Notes: generated by a model from the sequence alone, not told the origin. Shown: positions 38,342-51,479, counted from the stretch's first letter. The stretch: DNA of 64,000 nt from Amborella trichopoda (GCF_000471905.2 NW_006499801.1:2696186-2760185); one strand, 5' to 3'. Numbers and translations: made by a program.

Positions 38342-38435
38342 GCTTTTTACTGTAATTGTGTATGGAAATCAGAATGCAATACTACGACAAATTTTGTCTT
38401 TCTGGATTCTGATGGTTTTGCTTGTTGGATGTGTG

Positions 38436-38549
38436 GCCATTAAAGGGTCTTTGTAAATAAATTTATATAGTGGAACGTGAATTTAGTCGGAGTGTGATCC
38501 TTTGTAGATCATATTAAGTAAACGATGTTTGTTGATACTGGACGAGTGC
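38436..38549. repeat. Dispersed repeat, copy in the subtilase 3' flank
   Basis: ATATAGTGGAACGTGAATTT to AAACGATGTTTGTTGATACT is about 75 percent identical to 43323-43443. Confidence 0.75.
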
Positions 38550-39023
38550 TGCTTTCAACACGCATCTTAGTGAATATATTAATGGTAAATGCATGGCTGT
38601 TTCCCACTTTCCCACTTAAGACGATACTATGAACTTGTTTTTTATGACTTATTTGAAGCCTCAAGTTTTTATCTTTGGACCAAGTCACTAAATTCCCATA
38701 ACACAGGCAATTTTGGCCATAATGAGAGTGAGAATGTTCACCATGTCAGAGAGAGAGAGGGGGGAAAGAAAAAGAGGGGAGCAGGGAGTTCACCATGATT
38801 ACAGTAAGAGATGGGCAATTGATAATGGTTACATTAAAAAACAAGCTCTATTTTACCCAAAATCTATTTGTCAGTGTTTTTTTTGAGAGAGAGAGAGGGA
38901 GAGGGAGAGGGGGAGGTAGGTTGGGATTGAGGGGTGGCAATTAACCACGATTTCTTTAAATCAGAAGCTCTATCAAAATATTCTCCAATTGTGAAAGATA
39001 CAACTTTGATTACTAGTTCACTA

Positions 39024-42000
39024 CTAAGCACGCCTGTGGAAAACAAAAAGGGAGCCTCTAGATCCCTTGCCCAGTCTCACCTTCTCATCTATGTAAGTGA
39101 TTTTCAGTTTAACTTCACTCTCACCACCATACTCAAACTCCAAAGCCCCGACCTTCAATTGTGGGGGCTCAAAGATTACTTGTATCCATTTATCATCCAA
39201 TGCAATGAGCTTACCTAAGCCATGCAAAATACACATTGATGTAAGTTTTTGTTTAGAACAATATCAAGGTCAGGCTATTCTTTTTAGGTAATTAAGTGGG
39301 GATGACATCTGTTTTTGAAAAGGTCAGTGGTTTTTGAAGATATCAGAAGCCAAACCATGCATGCAACTGAGGTATGGGATGTGCTACCATTACCACCTCA
39401 GCCCTTTTCCTAGGTCAACCCACTTGGAAAAAACAAAAATCAATGAGGTGGTTACATATCTTTTCACTTGGATTCCGCCTTGAATTTTATGTGAAAAAAT
39501 GCCTAAATCGTCTTGGAGTTTATGATATCTCTTCACTTGGGTGGCACCTTAGCTTTTTTGCCAAGAAGTACCCAAACTGCCTTGTTTCAGATTTAGAGTC
39601 CTAAACAAGCGAGGATGTTTTGCTAAATAAGTCACTGTGCCAATTGACTTAAACACCTGTGCTTGGTTTTGATTCCAAGTTAGGAAGAAGTTTTTCCTAT
39701 TAAAATATCTTGTTCAAGCTTTCTATTGACATTGAGGCAGGTGAGTCATGATAATGCCCAGCATGGATAGCGGGAAAATGCGAAACAAAAAGGAGACTTG
39801 AAAACCAAAAAATATGCAGGTTATTGGCTTAGGTGACTAAAGTGGGGCTAAATTCTCAAAATGCCCTTGCTTGTTCCAAGTTTTAAAGTAGGAAAATAAA
39901 TTTTTAATAAAAACATATTCTCAAATTAGGAATTTAAAACATACAGGAGTATTTAAGTTATTTGGCCAAAAAGACTTAAGTGGCCCGAATTGCCAAGATA
40001 ACTTCCATCAGTTTAAAGGTGATCTAGGTATTTTAACTAAAGAAGAGATTTATATAAGGTTGTAAACTTTCTTATAGAATTAAGGTTACAATATGCCGTC
40101 TATTTTATTTATATAGTTTAGATTTGTCATTGTCTTAAAAAATGTACTTTTTTTTTACACTATCTTAAACGATATGACCAATCTATACCATCTGATTAAA
40201 ATGAACGGCATAGAACATTGCAACCTTACTTCTATAAATAACTCCACAAATAAGTTACCACTTCATACAAACCACACCTTAACCAATTTGTTGACAATGT
40301 AACTTAATGAAAGAATTTTCTAGAAGTAATCGCTTTGTCGGTAAAGTGATTGATTTACGCATGTTTTTTTCTTAATTGCACCTACCACTACCATTATTTA
40401 GGCTTCTTTCTTAAACATGTATGGTTCCTTATACGAACGAGAGAGATCCATTTCTGTTTCTTTCTTTTTACCTTTTAAGGAAACCTCTCCATTGAGGAAA
40501 CCAAATATGGAGAAGGTGACTTTGTTGTAGACATAATCAGGAGCTTTCACTGTCTGAACCATCTCCTCTGTTTTAAATATGAGGCGACCAATGGCACTCC
40601 GATAACCACCTCCAGGTGATGTAGGATTTGAGCAATACACAACATCCCACTCTGAGTCACATTCAAGAGAAACAATACGGGAAATGTTGATAGTTATAGT
40701 AATCAAATATTAAGTTTCCTATATTCAGTTATTTTGTGGGATTGTAATTGTAATGGAATTTATTCCCTAAAGGGCAAGAGTTGTAACTCTATAAATCTTT
40801 GGCAAACGAGAGTAATCCTTATGTCTTGTTGATTTTTTTTCTCTCTTTTTTTTTCTCTATTTTTTTATTATTGCAAATTCTACAAAAAACTCCAAAACAA
40901 AAAAACTAGAAAAAAAAAATGCATTGGTGTATGTATGGTACACCACATGGGTATTCACTTAGGGGTGGTAGAGGGGTCAGGTCTAAGGTTCTTGAAGGCC
41001 ATCATGAAGCGGAGATTGCGGTTCATCACCACTGTCAGTTCAAGGGCTGGATGGTGGATGATCCCATGGATTACAATCAAATTAAGGTACGCCTCAATAA
41101 TTCACTAAAAGAGGATGTTTCGATGTTAAAAAAGCCTCAAATCCATCATCTCGACCTCAAGATGGATGAATACGAGAAAAAACAGATTTCAAGTATTGAA
41201 AATTGTGCATCTTGTAATGCATTTTTAGACCGTTAATTTTTAAGATTATCAAATGTTCATAAATTTGTTCGATCTATACTATTTTTGAAGCTTCAAATTT
41301 TATAATTAAAAATAAAAATATATTTTCAGACCATCATAAAGATTTACGATTACTGAAATAACACCTTTCGATACTATTTCAAAGTGTACCTTACTTTGAT
41401 TGTTTAGAGTAGAGTCTCACCCTTTATAGAAACCACACCCTTGCGTGCTATGGTGACCATTTGCTACAAATTCTCAAGGCCATTGTTTCTTCTCTAAAAA
41501 ATAACACCTAGTGCCTGTGCTAGTGAATATTTAGAGAAAAGGATATCAAGGTATAAAGTAGGGTTTTCAGCAATTTACCTCCAAATATAAGAGGATTCTT
41601 GACCGGCTGAGAGACACAAAATTCCCCCAATTTCTGTGCCAGTTCAGCTACATTTTTGTGGTCATCTTTGGCAAGCATAACACCCCTATCAGTGTTCACC
41701 ACCTAGAATAAAACGCACAAATTTTTAGCAATAAAAATATTCATTAAAATGCTATATAATAAATCATCAAGAGTAAAAATGGGCAAAATAAATAGGTTTT
41801 AAAATAAGGGAATCTTGTCGAAATAGGCCCATAATTTTAACTATTTTAAGGGATTGTATAATATGAGACCATCTTTTTTTTTTTTATACAAAGAGATCAC
41901 AATTATCTTTAGTTATTCGATGTGAAATCTAATGGATGAAAGTGTATTATAATATACAAAAAAATTTGTTTTTAACTTTCTGCCTAAATAATGATACATT

Positions 42001-45000
42001 GTCAACCACCCGATTTCAAAACTAATGGTTAATAATGATTGTGGCCTCCTTGTATCAAAAGTAAATGGTCTCATTGTATACATTCTTTTAATATTTTACT
42101 TTTTTTCAACCATTCAAACTCATGATCATGTGTTTTTTGATGGCTTTTGAAATTAAATGAAAAAGAGATAAAAAAGTAAAATAACAAATATCTTATACGT
42201 ACAACGTCCCATGTAAAAATGCTCCAATTTTTTGTTGCTTTAAAATTAATTGATTAGAGAGAAATTTATCAAAATGCATCTAAATTATCAACTACTCACT
42301 GTACCATTTTCAACTTTTTCAACTCATGATCACGTGTTTTTTGTTGGTTTTTTTTGTAATTAAATAATAAAATGAGTAAAATATTAAATAGTTCATCTTT
42401 TAATATTAGATAGTTCATCTCTTTAAGTGTATTTGGATAATTTCTTTTGATTTTGAGATTTCTCTTTCCTAGAATCACATGCACAAAACACTTGGGTTTC
42501 TATTGCCACGATGTTTAGCAGGATCCAGATCGGCTTGATCGATTCTTGAGTCTTAATTCAGATTGGCAGGTTCTCACTCAGATCACTGGTTTTTAAAACC
42601 CTACTTTTTTCATTTGAAAATTAGGATCCACTTTAAAATGACATAATGAGTATATTGAGAGAGAGAAAAAAGAAGAGTATGTTCCTCAAAAATTGGATAG
42701 TCTATCGCATTAGGGCAATTTTTTTATAGCCCCAGTGTGCATATAGATGGTATTTTTTAATGTCACTGGGTTGAGTAAATCACATAATTTTAAGTCCTAA
42801 AAACTAGCTAAGAGTTTGCTTGAAGGAGCATATGTACCACTTGGGCAGACTTTCTTCTCAAAACCTACTTTGTTTTTGTTGAAAGGATAAACAATTTATC
42901 ACAAATATACTTAATTTTTTTCTATTTAGAAAAAAAATCCTCAACTCTTATAAACCTTGCAAAACCTTTTTTCTTAAATTATGGGACTTTTTTTGACTAA
43001 AATGACCTTCATATTACCGTGAAGCACCATTTAAAGTACCGTAACGGAGTTGAAATCTTATTACAAACTCCAAATACCGTATTAGTATCGCACCCTACAT
43101 ATCCTACCCAAAACCTTTTATTACTTTACGATTTTGTTTATATTTATCTCTCTAATTATTTTTATATTTATCTCTTCTTTCTCTCTATAATTATTTTTAA
43201 TATTTATCTCTTCTTTCCCTCTCTAATTCTTTTTTTTAAAAATATTTTTTCTCTTTCTCTACATCTTTTTTCTCGCTAACTCTCTTTCTTTCTCTACTTA
43301 CTTCATTACTGTTGTTTATGCAGCCATTAAAGTCCTTATGAGTGCTTCTAAAATGAAATGATATAGTGGAACATGAACTCAATGGAAGTGTGGTCCATGT
43401 GGACCATACTAAGCAAACGATGTTTGCAGATACCGGACTGTGCTTGATGATTTAAGCCAGTCGGTTGGAAAAAACCCATGTTACCTTGGCATAAAGAACA
43501 AACCGAGAAAGGTTCTAATTGGTTAGCCCTTGATGAGGTTGAAGAATATGCCCAGATGAGTGAGCGGTGGGACTGTGTGACCCTTGTGTGTGATGGTGAC
43601 CTACAGAGACGGGGGCCAAAACCTCATCTATGTGCCATCACACGGCATACATATCGATAAATCATTCGGAAAGTCAGAAATCCACCTTTTAGGGTGAAGT
43701 GTATGCATGTGTGAGAGATACCTATATATACTATAGGAGCAGTGGTCGCATTAGGTCTAGGTGACATTGACTCGTCTTTAGAAGAGGACTTGAAATCCAC
43801 AGACTGGGATTATGACCCCTTGGCACATCGGCCGGACTTTGGTGACGCGCTAATGAGCCCCTGCTTGGACTGTGGGTCATGGAAAATATTTGGTCTGTCT
43901 GATAAAACAAGCGTGGTCTGTAGTCCACAGTTGAAAGTGGAGTGACCCATGATTGTTGATTCCTGAACCATATGGATCTTTTTCCTATCAAATTAATTTA
44001 ATTGTATTTGGTTTATGATGAAAATTATTTTAGGATTATTATTTGAATTTGTATGAACCCCTGAATATTTAATTTTTGGATTTATAAAATTAAAAATATT
44101 GATTTTACAATGGTTTAAATATTCAAATAATATTCTAAAATCTTTTTATTAATTTTAAATATATAAAAATATTATGAGGGCCCATTGTATGTATGGGCCC
44201 ACCATATTTCTAGAACGTGGGGTCATAAGTGCCTCCCTTGGGTGGCACGCCCCACCCTTATTATCTTTCTTATTTTTTTTGGTGATATGACATGTGGGCA
44301 TGTGGTTGGAAGATATTGACTAAATATTGACTTGATATATCTTTGAAAGATTTTGTTGAAAGATTTAGTTGACTTGTGCTATTTTATGGTATACACAATA
44401 TTTTGATTAGATTTAATTTATTTAATTTCTATTGATAAGAATATGGTTTAGGAAAAGGGGATAATAGTTCATGCACTTTTCATAATGTTGATGACCCATT
44501 TATGGAATGGATGACTCAAATCTCTCACCCCATAACTCACCAAAGATCAATGATTCATATTCAATCTCATAAGAAGAGGCAAATCAAGGAAAACCCTAAT
44601 AAACCCTAATTTTCTTCAAAGCCTATAAAAATGATTGTTTATAAAAAATGATTGTCTCTACCCAAAAATCTCTGCATCTTATCTCTTATACCTAATTCTC
44701 ATTCTCTCTCATATCCCACAAAGAGCACGCCTCACTTAGAATTTCTCTCTCTTAAGAAAAGCTTCTATTTCTCATGAAAGCCAAAGGGTGCACGCACCAC
44801 TCTCTCATCTTTGATCTCTCTCACACACATTGTGAAAGAACTTAAGGGTTTAGATTATGGAGTTCTTCTCTCTCTTATATCTCAACTATGGATTTATGAC
44901 TAGGGGTTTTAGGGTTTAGCAAAAAGATAATTCATCTCTCTCAAACTAGGTTACTAAGAGAATTCACCTACGGTTTGAGTTTGTGATTAAAGGGGTTCAT

Positions 45001-47569
45001 GTTCTATTGGTGTGGCTTGGCCGAAACTTGCTTTCCCGGTTAAGATTGAAAGTTGATCATTGATCCTACGCCATCGGATGGTGGTGACTCAGTGTGGGGT
45101 GTAATAACCGGTTGAGGTAATCTCTAACACTCTTCCTTTTGTTTCTTGCGATCTTATCTTTTATTCTCAAGCATAGTGCATAATTGTTTCAATGACATCA
45201 AGTTGTTAAAATCTAGGTTTTTTTTCTTATATTGATCTTATTTTGAAATTGATCTTATTATTAAAAAAAAAAAAGTATTCATCGATAAAAGATCACATAG
45301 GTCTTTCTTTCAATCACCTCAATAATCGCTATAACAACCTCGGCATATTATACCCTCCCTTATAAAAACTCCCTTCAACTGCATCAGTCGTTTACAATTA
45401 TCTCGCCCATAAATTGCCGGAAAATTACTTGAGTGTCCAAGGCCAAACAGCTCTTTTTTGTATGTCCTTGGTACCAAAATATCGCCGAAAAAAACGAAGA
45501 TTATTTTTTTGGCCTAGAACGCTGTCGAAATTTACAGAAAAACTCTTTTTCGTGGCCCTTGAGCACCAGAATCTCGCCAGGAATCATCTAGGCCTAAAGA
45601 TTTTTGGTAATTGAAAGGGTGTCCTCTCTGACAAATTAGGATGCCACATACAACCTTACATATCTCTCACATACCGTTTACATATCTCTCCTTATTTTTT
45701 AGACATTATTTTTAAGAATCTCGTCCTATCCTATTTAAAAGGTGCCAAAGAATTTAGGGGTTTTGAAAAAGAAATTCCCCTCTCCTCCTACGTAACTCTC
45801 TCCATTTATCTTCAACTCCGTCTATCTATCTCCCTCAAGCAATAAAGGAAATAAATATATAGGAAATCCCCAAGTGGTTCTCTCTCTAGATATAGAGATA
45901 AAGATGAGGAAGAGATGTGATTCTAAATATAATGATACAAATCGAGAAGAAAAGGATCGGTTATCTTGGTGATGATCCGGTTGCAATGTTTATCTAGTCA
46001 CCTCGGTTATCTTGGTGATGGATCCGGTTGCAATGTTTATCTAGTCACCGTCCCTATTCTTCCCCTTTCGAAAAGGGGGTAATTATATATAATTATAGCA
46101 CTTTAAGTGCGGGTAGTAGATGATCAATTAATCACCGTTATGAAAGCTTGGGCTTTTATTCTAATTAGGTGAAAACTAAGGTATATTTTTGATAATTTTC
46201 CTATTTCTTTCTAGGACTCGTAGGGTGAATGAAAATTTTTGACCCTTCAAAAATTGGATGACCTCTTATCAATACGAGAATATTATTTATTTCGAGAACT
46301 TTCAAGTTGCTTGTGATTTTTCCTTCTTGTTTTTATTTTTATTTTTTTGGTGTTCTGTGGTCGCTAAGTTGACTCCGAGTATTTGGAATAACGTTTGAAT
46401 GATGGTGATGGTGATGATGATTTTAAATTAGTTATTAAATTGAAGAAGTTAAATCCCAAAGTTTGGAATTCTAATAAGGGCGAGTCTCAAATGCTCCCAC
46501 GTGGAGATAGAATCTTTGACACAATTTGATTATGATCAAAATAGAGCATTGAATTGCATGAATGAAAACGTTTATATAAAACATCAAATTGGGTTGCATA
46601 TTAAATTTTTTTTTATTAGAAGACGTCGTTTTGATGTTCAAATATCTTTAAATTAATCATCTCGACTTCAATATGTATGGATAAGTAAAAAAAATGAATT
46701 TCAAATCCTAAAAATAATACATACCGTAATGTATTTTTAAGCAATCAATTCTCAAAATTTTCAATTTTTTATGAGTATGTTTAGTGTACATTATTTTTAA
46801 AATTTTAATTTTTATAATTACATATCAAAACACATTATAAAGCAATCACAAGGATATTCCGTATTGAAATCACATTTCTCGAGACGGTGCGCTTTACTTT
46901 GATTGTGAACACAGAAAGAAGGGTCACCATTTCAGATTAAAGTGTCACGTGGCAAGTTCTACAGCCACATAAACATGCTCTCTCTCTTTTCTCTCTTCCC
47001 CTTCCTTCTCTGTTTTCTCTCTCTCCCCCTCTCACATACTGCATAGCACTTTGAACAAGATGGATTACCAGATAAGGAATCAAATCAGAATCATGTGGAG
47101 TCTCTCTATGTCAGCACACCAGTAAGTAGGTATCAAAATCATTTGCAAAAGAATTCTAATAGAAAAAAATCTCTGCAATCCCCATTAATCCATGCACAGT
47201 TCTAGAGAGAACAACCCATTTCCAATAAATGCAAAATCAATAGAGAGAGAACCCAAAACCAATAATTTATATATATAGAGAGAACGCAATGCAAATATCA
47301 AGAGAGAAAGGACCCATATGCAAAAAAAAAAAAACTAGAGAGAGATATTAAAGGATTGATACCTTGGAAAGGATTGAGTCGACGAGATGATTGGGATCAG
47401 TCTGAAATGCGATTGAAGAAGCATTTGCTATTGCAATTCTTGACCTGTTCAAGGGGAGAAGAGAAGGAATTTTGCATGAAGCTCTATTAGGCTTTGAAGG
47501 ACAAAATTGGGACTTGTAAATTCCAGTCTCTGGGCTCTTGAAAGCAGGGTAAAAAGGAAGGGAAGCCAT
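39024..47569 (-). CDS. PAP8: Plastid-lipid-associated protein (fibrillin), PAP8-like, 4 exons
   Basis: PAP/fibrillin proteins bind lipids and isoprenoids in plastoglobules and thylakoids (family knowledge). Exons, minus: 47569-47363, 41702-41579, 40651-40472, 39214-39024. They total 702 nt and 233 aa, and the phases agree (0, 1, 1). Residues 1 to about 55 are rich in Ser, Pro, Arg and Lys with almost no acid residues, as expected of a chloroplast transit peptide. The PAP domain runs to the end: HLVDSILSK, VNTDRGVMLAKDDHKNVAEL, PVKNPLIFG, EWDVVYCSNPTSPGGGYRS, IGRLIFKTEEM, FGFLNGEVSLKGKL, KWIQVIFEPPQLKVGALEFE and SEVKLKITYIDEKVRLGKGS, ending SLFVFHRRA. Assignment to PAP8 rests on my memory of that subfamily and is less sure than the PAP domain. 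Intron 1 is 5.66 kb and full of repeats. The gene converges with the subtilase, with 1.1 kb between stop codons. Confidence 0.9.
40045..40275. mobile_element. Family B MITE, shortened, in PAP8-like intron 3
   Basis: Left part GATTTATATAAGGTTGTAAA; right part AATAACTCCACAAATAAGTT. Only part of the core is kept. Confidence 0.5.
41060..41450. mobile_element. Family A MITE in PAP8-like intron 2
   Basis: Left inner end ACAATCAAATTAAGGTACGC, core CATCATCTCGACCTCAAGAT, right end TTTGATTGTTTAGAGTAGAG followed by TATAGAAACCACACCC. The exact left border is unclear. Confidence 0.75.
41865..42090. mobile_element. Family C MITE in PAP8-like intron 1
   Basis: Left GTATAATATGAGACCATCTT and GAGATCACAATTATCTTTAG; right AATAATGATTGTGGCCTCCT and AAATGGTCTCATTGTATACA. 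The inverted pair is well preserved. Confidence 0.8.
42248..42445. mobile_element. Family G MITE in PAP8-like intron 1
   Basis: Starts AAATTTATCAAAATGCATCT and ends AAGTGTATTTGGATAATTTC; the interior has AAAATATTAAATAGTTCATC. Confidence 0.72.
43323..43443. repeat. Dispersed repeat, copy in PAP8-like intron 1
   Basis: ATATAGTGGAACATGAACTC to AAACGATGTTTGCAGATACC; partner of 38436-38549. Confidence 0.75.
45957..46049. repeat. 46-bp tandem duplication in PAP8-like intron 1
   Basis: TCGGTTATCTTGGTGATG followed by GATCCGGTTGCAATGTTTAT; the two copies differ by one base indel. Confidence 0.92.
46560..46925. mobile_element. Family A MITE, diverged, in PAP8-like intron 1
   Basis: AAAACGTTTATATAAAACAT at the left, core AATCATCTCGACTTCAATAT, and CGCTTTACTTTGATTGTGAA at the right. 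Terminal bases are poorly preserved. Confidence 0.65.
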
Positions 47570-48429
47570 TATTTGTTGTTGCTTGTCCCACTAATTTGGG
47601 GCCAGGATGGACTTATGTATCAAAGGGCCCAATGTATTTTCCAGAGAGAGAAACTTAGAGATACCCCATTCTTTCTTTGAAATGTCAAAATCATCCTAAT
47701 CAATCTGCGAGTATACTTCATCTTTGTGATCCTGATGAGCCACATGCAAAAGTTAGCAACTTTCTCTCTATCTATTGATTGGATGGTTATCACCAGCTAT
47801 AAAAAAAACGGTCGCACTCGGATAGGGAATGTCGACGATGTCAATCCTATTGGTCCGAGTCAGATTGAGGAAGTTTTAGTGAGAAAAATAGAAAACCACA
47901 GGATTTTTTTTTTTTTTTTATTCTCAAATTTCAAATTTTGAAGAAGTGATCTCTATAATATTTGCTAATCACTTCAAAGGAAAACAAGTTTTAACTCACT
48001 CTCTATGTGCATAGAAAGAAATATCATTCCAAGATTACATTGGAACCGCCCAATTTTTCGAGTGAATGATCTAGCTGCTTATAAACTCAAAATCTATTTT
48101 TTCCTTCCTTTGAAAATTATCATTTATTTATAATTAAATGAGCCTGAAACTTCAAATAAAAAATAATCTCTTGAGTTAGTGGTTTGCCCCAAACGAGTAA
48201 ATGTACGTTACATGCTCTAAAATGAAAACATTACGAGAAATTCGAGACCCAAGTGATTTTGTTTTTTTTCCAGGAAGTGTATGGTTTTTGAAACCGAAAC
48301 CCAAAATTTAGTGGAAAGGATACAAAATTTTGAGCTACACCAAGTGCTCTCTCTCTCTCTCTCACACACACACACCCAACACTAGTTGAGATGGTGTTCC
48401 AATTTTATGTAGTTTATATTATAGGATGT

Positions 48430-49600
48430 TAAAGTTATCATCAACATCAGAGTTTTCTTTTTTCAACTATTTGGGGTTAGCTAGACGAATATTGGTCTGC
48501 CATTCTGCTCTATCAAAATATTATACTCTTAGTGAGGCCATAGTCTTCATACCCTTTCTCACTACTTCTAATCATGTCTTTTGAGACTTATCCTTTGCCA
48601 TTTTTAAGCCCTTCTATTTGAACCAACTCATACTTCTGAATAGGTATTATAGTAGGTCTACGCTGCACATGCCCAGCCTACCTAAGTGTTACTTTCTCTT
48701 ATCTTAGCGATTATTTGAGAGCTACATCTAAGTTCTCTCGAATGCATTCATTTCAAAGTCTATTTAAAATTTTATCCCTTCTTTTTTTCCACTCATCAAT
48801 CACAACATCTTCATATCACTTGTACTCATCCTATGGGTATGTTGTTTCATGATTGCCTAACATTCCGCCCCTTCAACTCATAGTTGCCCTATAGAACTTC
48901 CCATTCAGCTTCATTGATATGTGACAATCATATAAAATTCCAGTTGCACATCTCCACTTCGCCCATTCAAATCTATTTCTATACACAAATGCACAAGTTC
49001 CTTAATATCTTCATTTTTTTGGATTATTGATCCAAGATATCAAAAGTACATTCTTTTTAATATTTATTGGCAATCGGTCTTAATTACTTTATTGTCTCTA
49101 CTCCTATTGTTACTAAACTTGTATTATATGTATTTTGTCTTAATTTAGCTAATTTTAAAAACCTTTAGATTCTAGAGCATCCTTTCAAAGTTCTAATTTT
49201 GTGCTGACACTGCTTTAGGCCTCATCGATCAAAACTATATAGTCCATAAATAACATACATTACATTAGCTCATCTTGTAGGCATCGAGTTAAGTTGTCCA
49301 CAACTATGATGAAGAGGTGCTGACCCACCCCTGATGAAGACCTATCGTCATTGAAAACTCATTCGCCTCTCTACTGGTTGCTCACGTACTAGTTAGTGCT
49401 CCCTCATAGATATCTCTCACCAAGTTGATATAACATATAGAGACTCATTTCTTTTCCAATACCCACTAAATTAAATCTCTAGGTACTATATTATAAACCT
49501 CCTCTAGATCAAGTCTCGTTAAAGCCAATTCGTTGTCCTTTGGTTTATTTACCCAAAGAAAATAAGTCCTTAGGATTGTCTAGAAGAGCTTCGGGGCTTC
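48430..49600 (-). mobile_element. Decayed RTE-type LINE (reverse transcriptase C-terminal half)
   Basis: On the minus strand, broken frames match plant RTE LINE reverse transcriptase: DLEEVYNIVPRDLI, then YINLVRDIYEGALTS, TIGLHQGW, RWAGHVQRRP, KYELVQIEGLKMAK, and RAEWQTNIRLANPK close to the 3' end, followed by a TGATGTTGATGAT tail. Many stops and frameshifts. The endonuclease domain was not found, so the copy is 5'-truncated. Confidence 0.85.
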
Positions 49601-49648
49601 GACCAATTCTAAGTAGACTTGGGACTTTCTTCTTAAGTATTTTTTAAA

Positions 49649-50041
49649 GGAAAAAGTTTATATTGTGCCGAGGCTCTAAACAACCAAATTTGAGCCTACC
49701 TTAAAAATTTCACTAAAAGAGGTTGTTTTGATGCCCAAATATTTTCAAATTGATTATCTTGATATCAAGATGCATGGACAAGAGAAAAAAATGGATTGCA
49801 AGTTTTGAAAATAGTGTATTTTATAACGCATTTTTGCACCGTCAATTTTCAAGATTTTGAAGTTTTCATGCATACGTCGATCTACACTATTTTTGAAGCT
49901 TTAGATTTTATAAATAAATGTGAAACTCTATTTTAAGGTTATCACAAATATTTCCAATATTAAAACCACATCTCTCGACACTCTTTGAAGGTAAGCTCTA
50001 ATTTGATTGTTCAGAGCCTGGGCTCTATACAAACCAAACCC
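49649..50041. mobile_element. Family A MITE, 393 bp, 9-bp TSD
   Basis: TTTTTTAAA on both sides (49640-49648 and 50042-50050). Left end GGAAAAAGTTTATATTGTGC, right end GGCTCTATACAAACCAAACC. It lies beside the LINE relic. Confidence 0.88.
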
Positions 50042-50469
50042 TTTTTTAAATGACATTTCATAAAGATACAAGTATGACATTGCTAAAGAAAAATAATAAA
50101 AAAGATTATGTTAATTTTCTAAGATAGTTGAGAAATATAATGATGTATGTGTTTTCACCGAAAATTGACCCTAGGGAGGGCCTGTCCTGGCCAGGGCTGG
50201 TCCAAGGGTGGCCCGGCGCAGGTTTCTCCCTGGAGCAGGCTTTAGACAAACCCATAGGATAACTACACGGAGTCCATCTATTGTGTATGGTTAATGGTTA
50301 TTGGTTTGGCATGGGATACCCCTTGGGTTTTAGGCCCTGTTTGGTAGCATCTTTTAATAGCTTGTTTAAGAGTGAGTTTCCTTAATGGTTGCCTCATTTG
50401 TTATTAGGACGCCGCCAAAATGCCTGTAAGTTAATTAGAGAAATTTATCTAAATACACTTATATTTGAA

Positions 50470-50775
50470 TAAGGATTGTATATAATATTATAATGTGATT
50501 ATTTACTTTTGGTATAAGAAGGTCACAATTATTGACTATCGTCTGATGTGAAATCTGACAGCTTGGATATGTCATAAAGTTCAAAAAAAATTTATTTTGA
50601 ACTTTGAGCTTGGTCAATGAAATAAAAGCAGTCACTCAATTTCACATCCAATGGTCACTTTTATTTGTACCACTTTGTACCAGAGGTAAATGGTGCAGTC
50701 CCCCAATTTCACATCCAATAATCAAGTTTAATTGTACCATTTTATACTAAAGGTAAATGGTCTCAACATATACTT
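50470..50775. mobile_element. Family C MITE with a duplicated right end
   Basis: Left GGTATAAGAAGGTCACAATT; the right end occurs twice (CAATTTCACATCCAATGGTC and CAATTTCACATCCAATAATC), each followed by TGTACCA and AGGTAAATGGT. Confidence 0.75.
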
Positions 50776-50953
50776 TCTCTTGAATTATTTAACATCTTGT
50801 ATTTTTTTTAATCTAATTTTAGACTGCTTATCATTCTCTTAGTCGAATTTCGACTAGCCTATCAATGCACATCAAAATGAATTTTGAAATTTATCATAAC
50901 ATACCTTCGGAAAAATGTGAAATAGCTAAAACGTTAGATATATATTTTCTTTT

Positions 50954-51325
50954 GGGGTGTGTTTGCATAAGGTAGCAACCTTAAAGTAATCAAAGTATGT
51001 AATTTTTGTTTCGAAAATTCTTAAGATGGCCCAAGAATTTGTTTTTATCTTTAATTATAAGATTTTAAACTCCAAAAGTAGTTCAAATCAAGCAGAACTT
51101 TAAACGCATGAAAATCTTGAAAATGGTTGGTTCAAATAATGCATTTCAATATGTACTATTTTTTAGATTTGAAATCTTTTTTTTTTTTTAACCCACTTCC
51201 ATACATCTTGACTTCAAGATGATCTATTAGATGATTTTTTAATATTAAGGCAACCTTTTTTGATAGAATTTTGAGGTGCACCTTAATTCCACAATTTAAG
51301 GTGTCAACCTTGTATAAAGGTTTTT
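50954..51325. mobile_element. Family B MITE
   Basis: Left GGGGTGTGTTTGCATAAGGT, right CAACCTTGTATAAAGGTTTT; similar flanking TTTCTTT on both sides. Confidence 0.75.
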
Positions 51326-51479
51326 CTTTGGCATGACTAAGAGCACCAAAATAACAATATTTTAGAATTTAGCTAACAAAGATAGAATAGCTCTCTCTTT
51401 ATTAATTAATCAAGAAATATACAAGACCTCGTACAAATATATGGCCGGTAACAATTCAAGATAAATATCGACGAGTTAT

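Larger units (their letters stand above)
37923..39023. other. Convergent 3' intergenic region
   Basis: Shared downstream region of the subtilase (plus) and the PAP8-like gene (minus). Contains the duplicated subtilase tail, a poly(A) signal candidate at 38336, the dispersed repeat at 38436 and a GA-rich tract at 38885-38915. Confidence 0.6.

Noticed and set aside
43478..43945. Two adjacent open frames in PAP8-like intron 1 (from 43478 and 43742)
   Set aside because: Different frames, no recognisable domain, and no splice signals joining them; treated as intronic sequence.
44160..45140. Solo LTR in PAP8-like intron 1
   Set aside because: TATAAAA and CT-rich leader-like stretches are present, but no TG...CA ends, target duplication or primer-binding site could be fixed.
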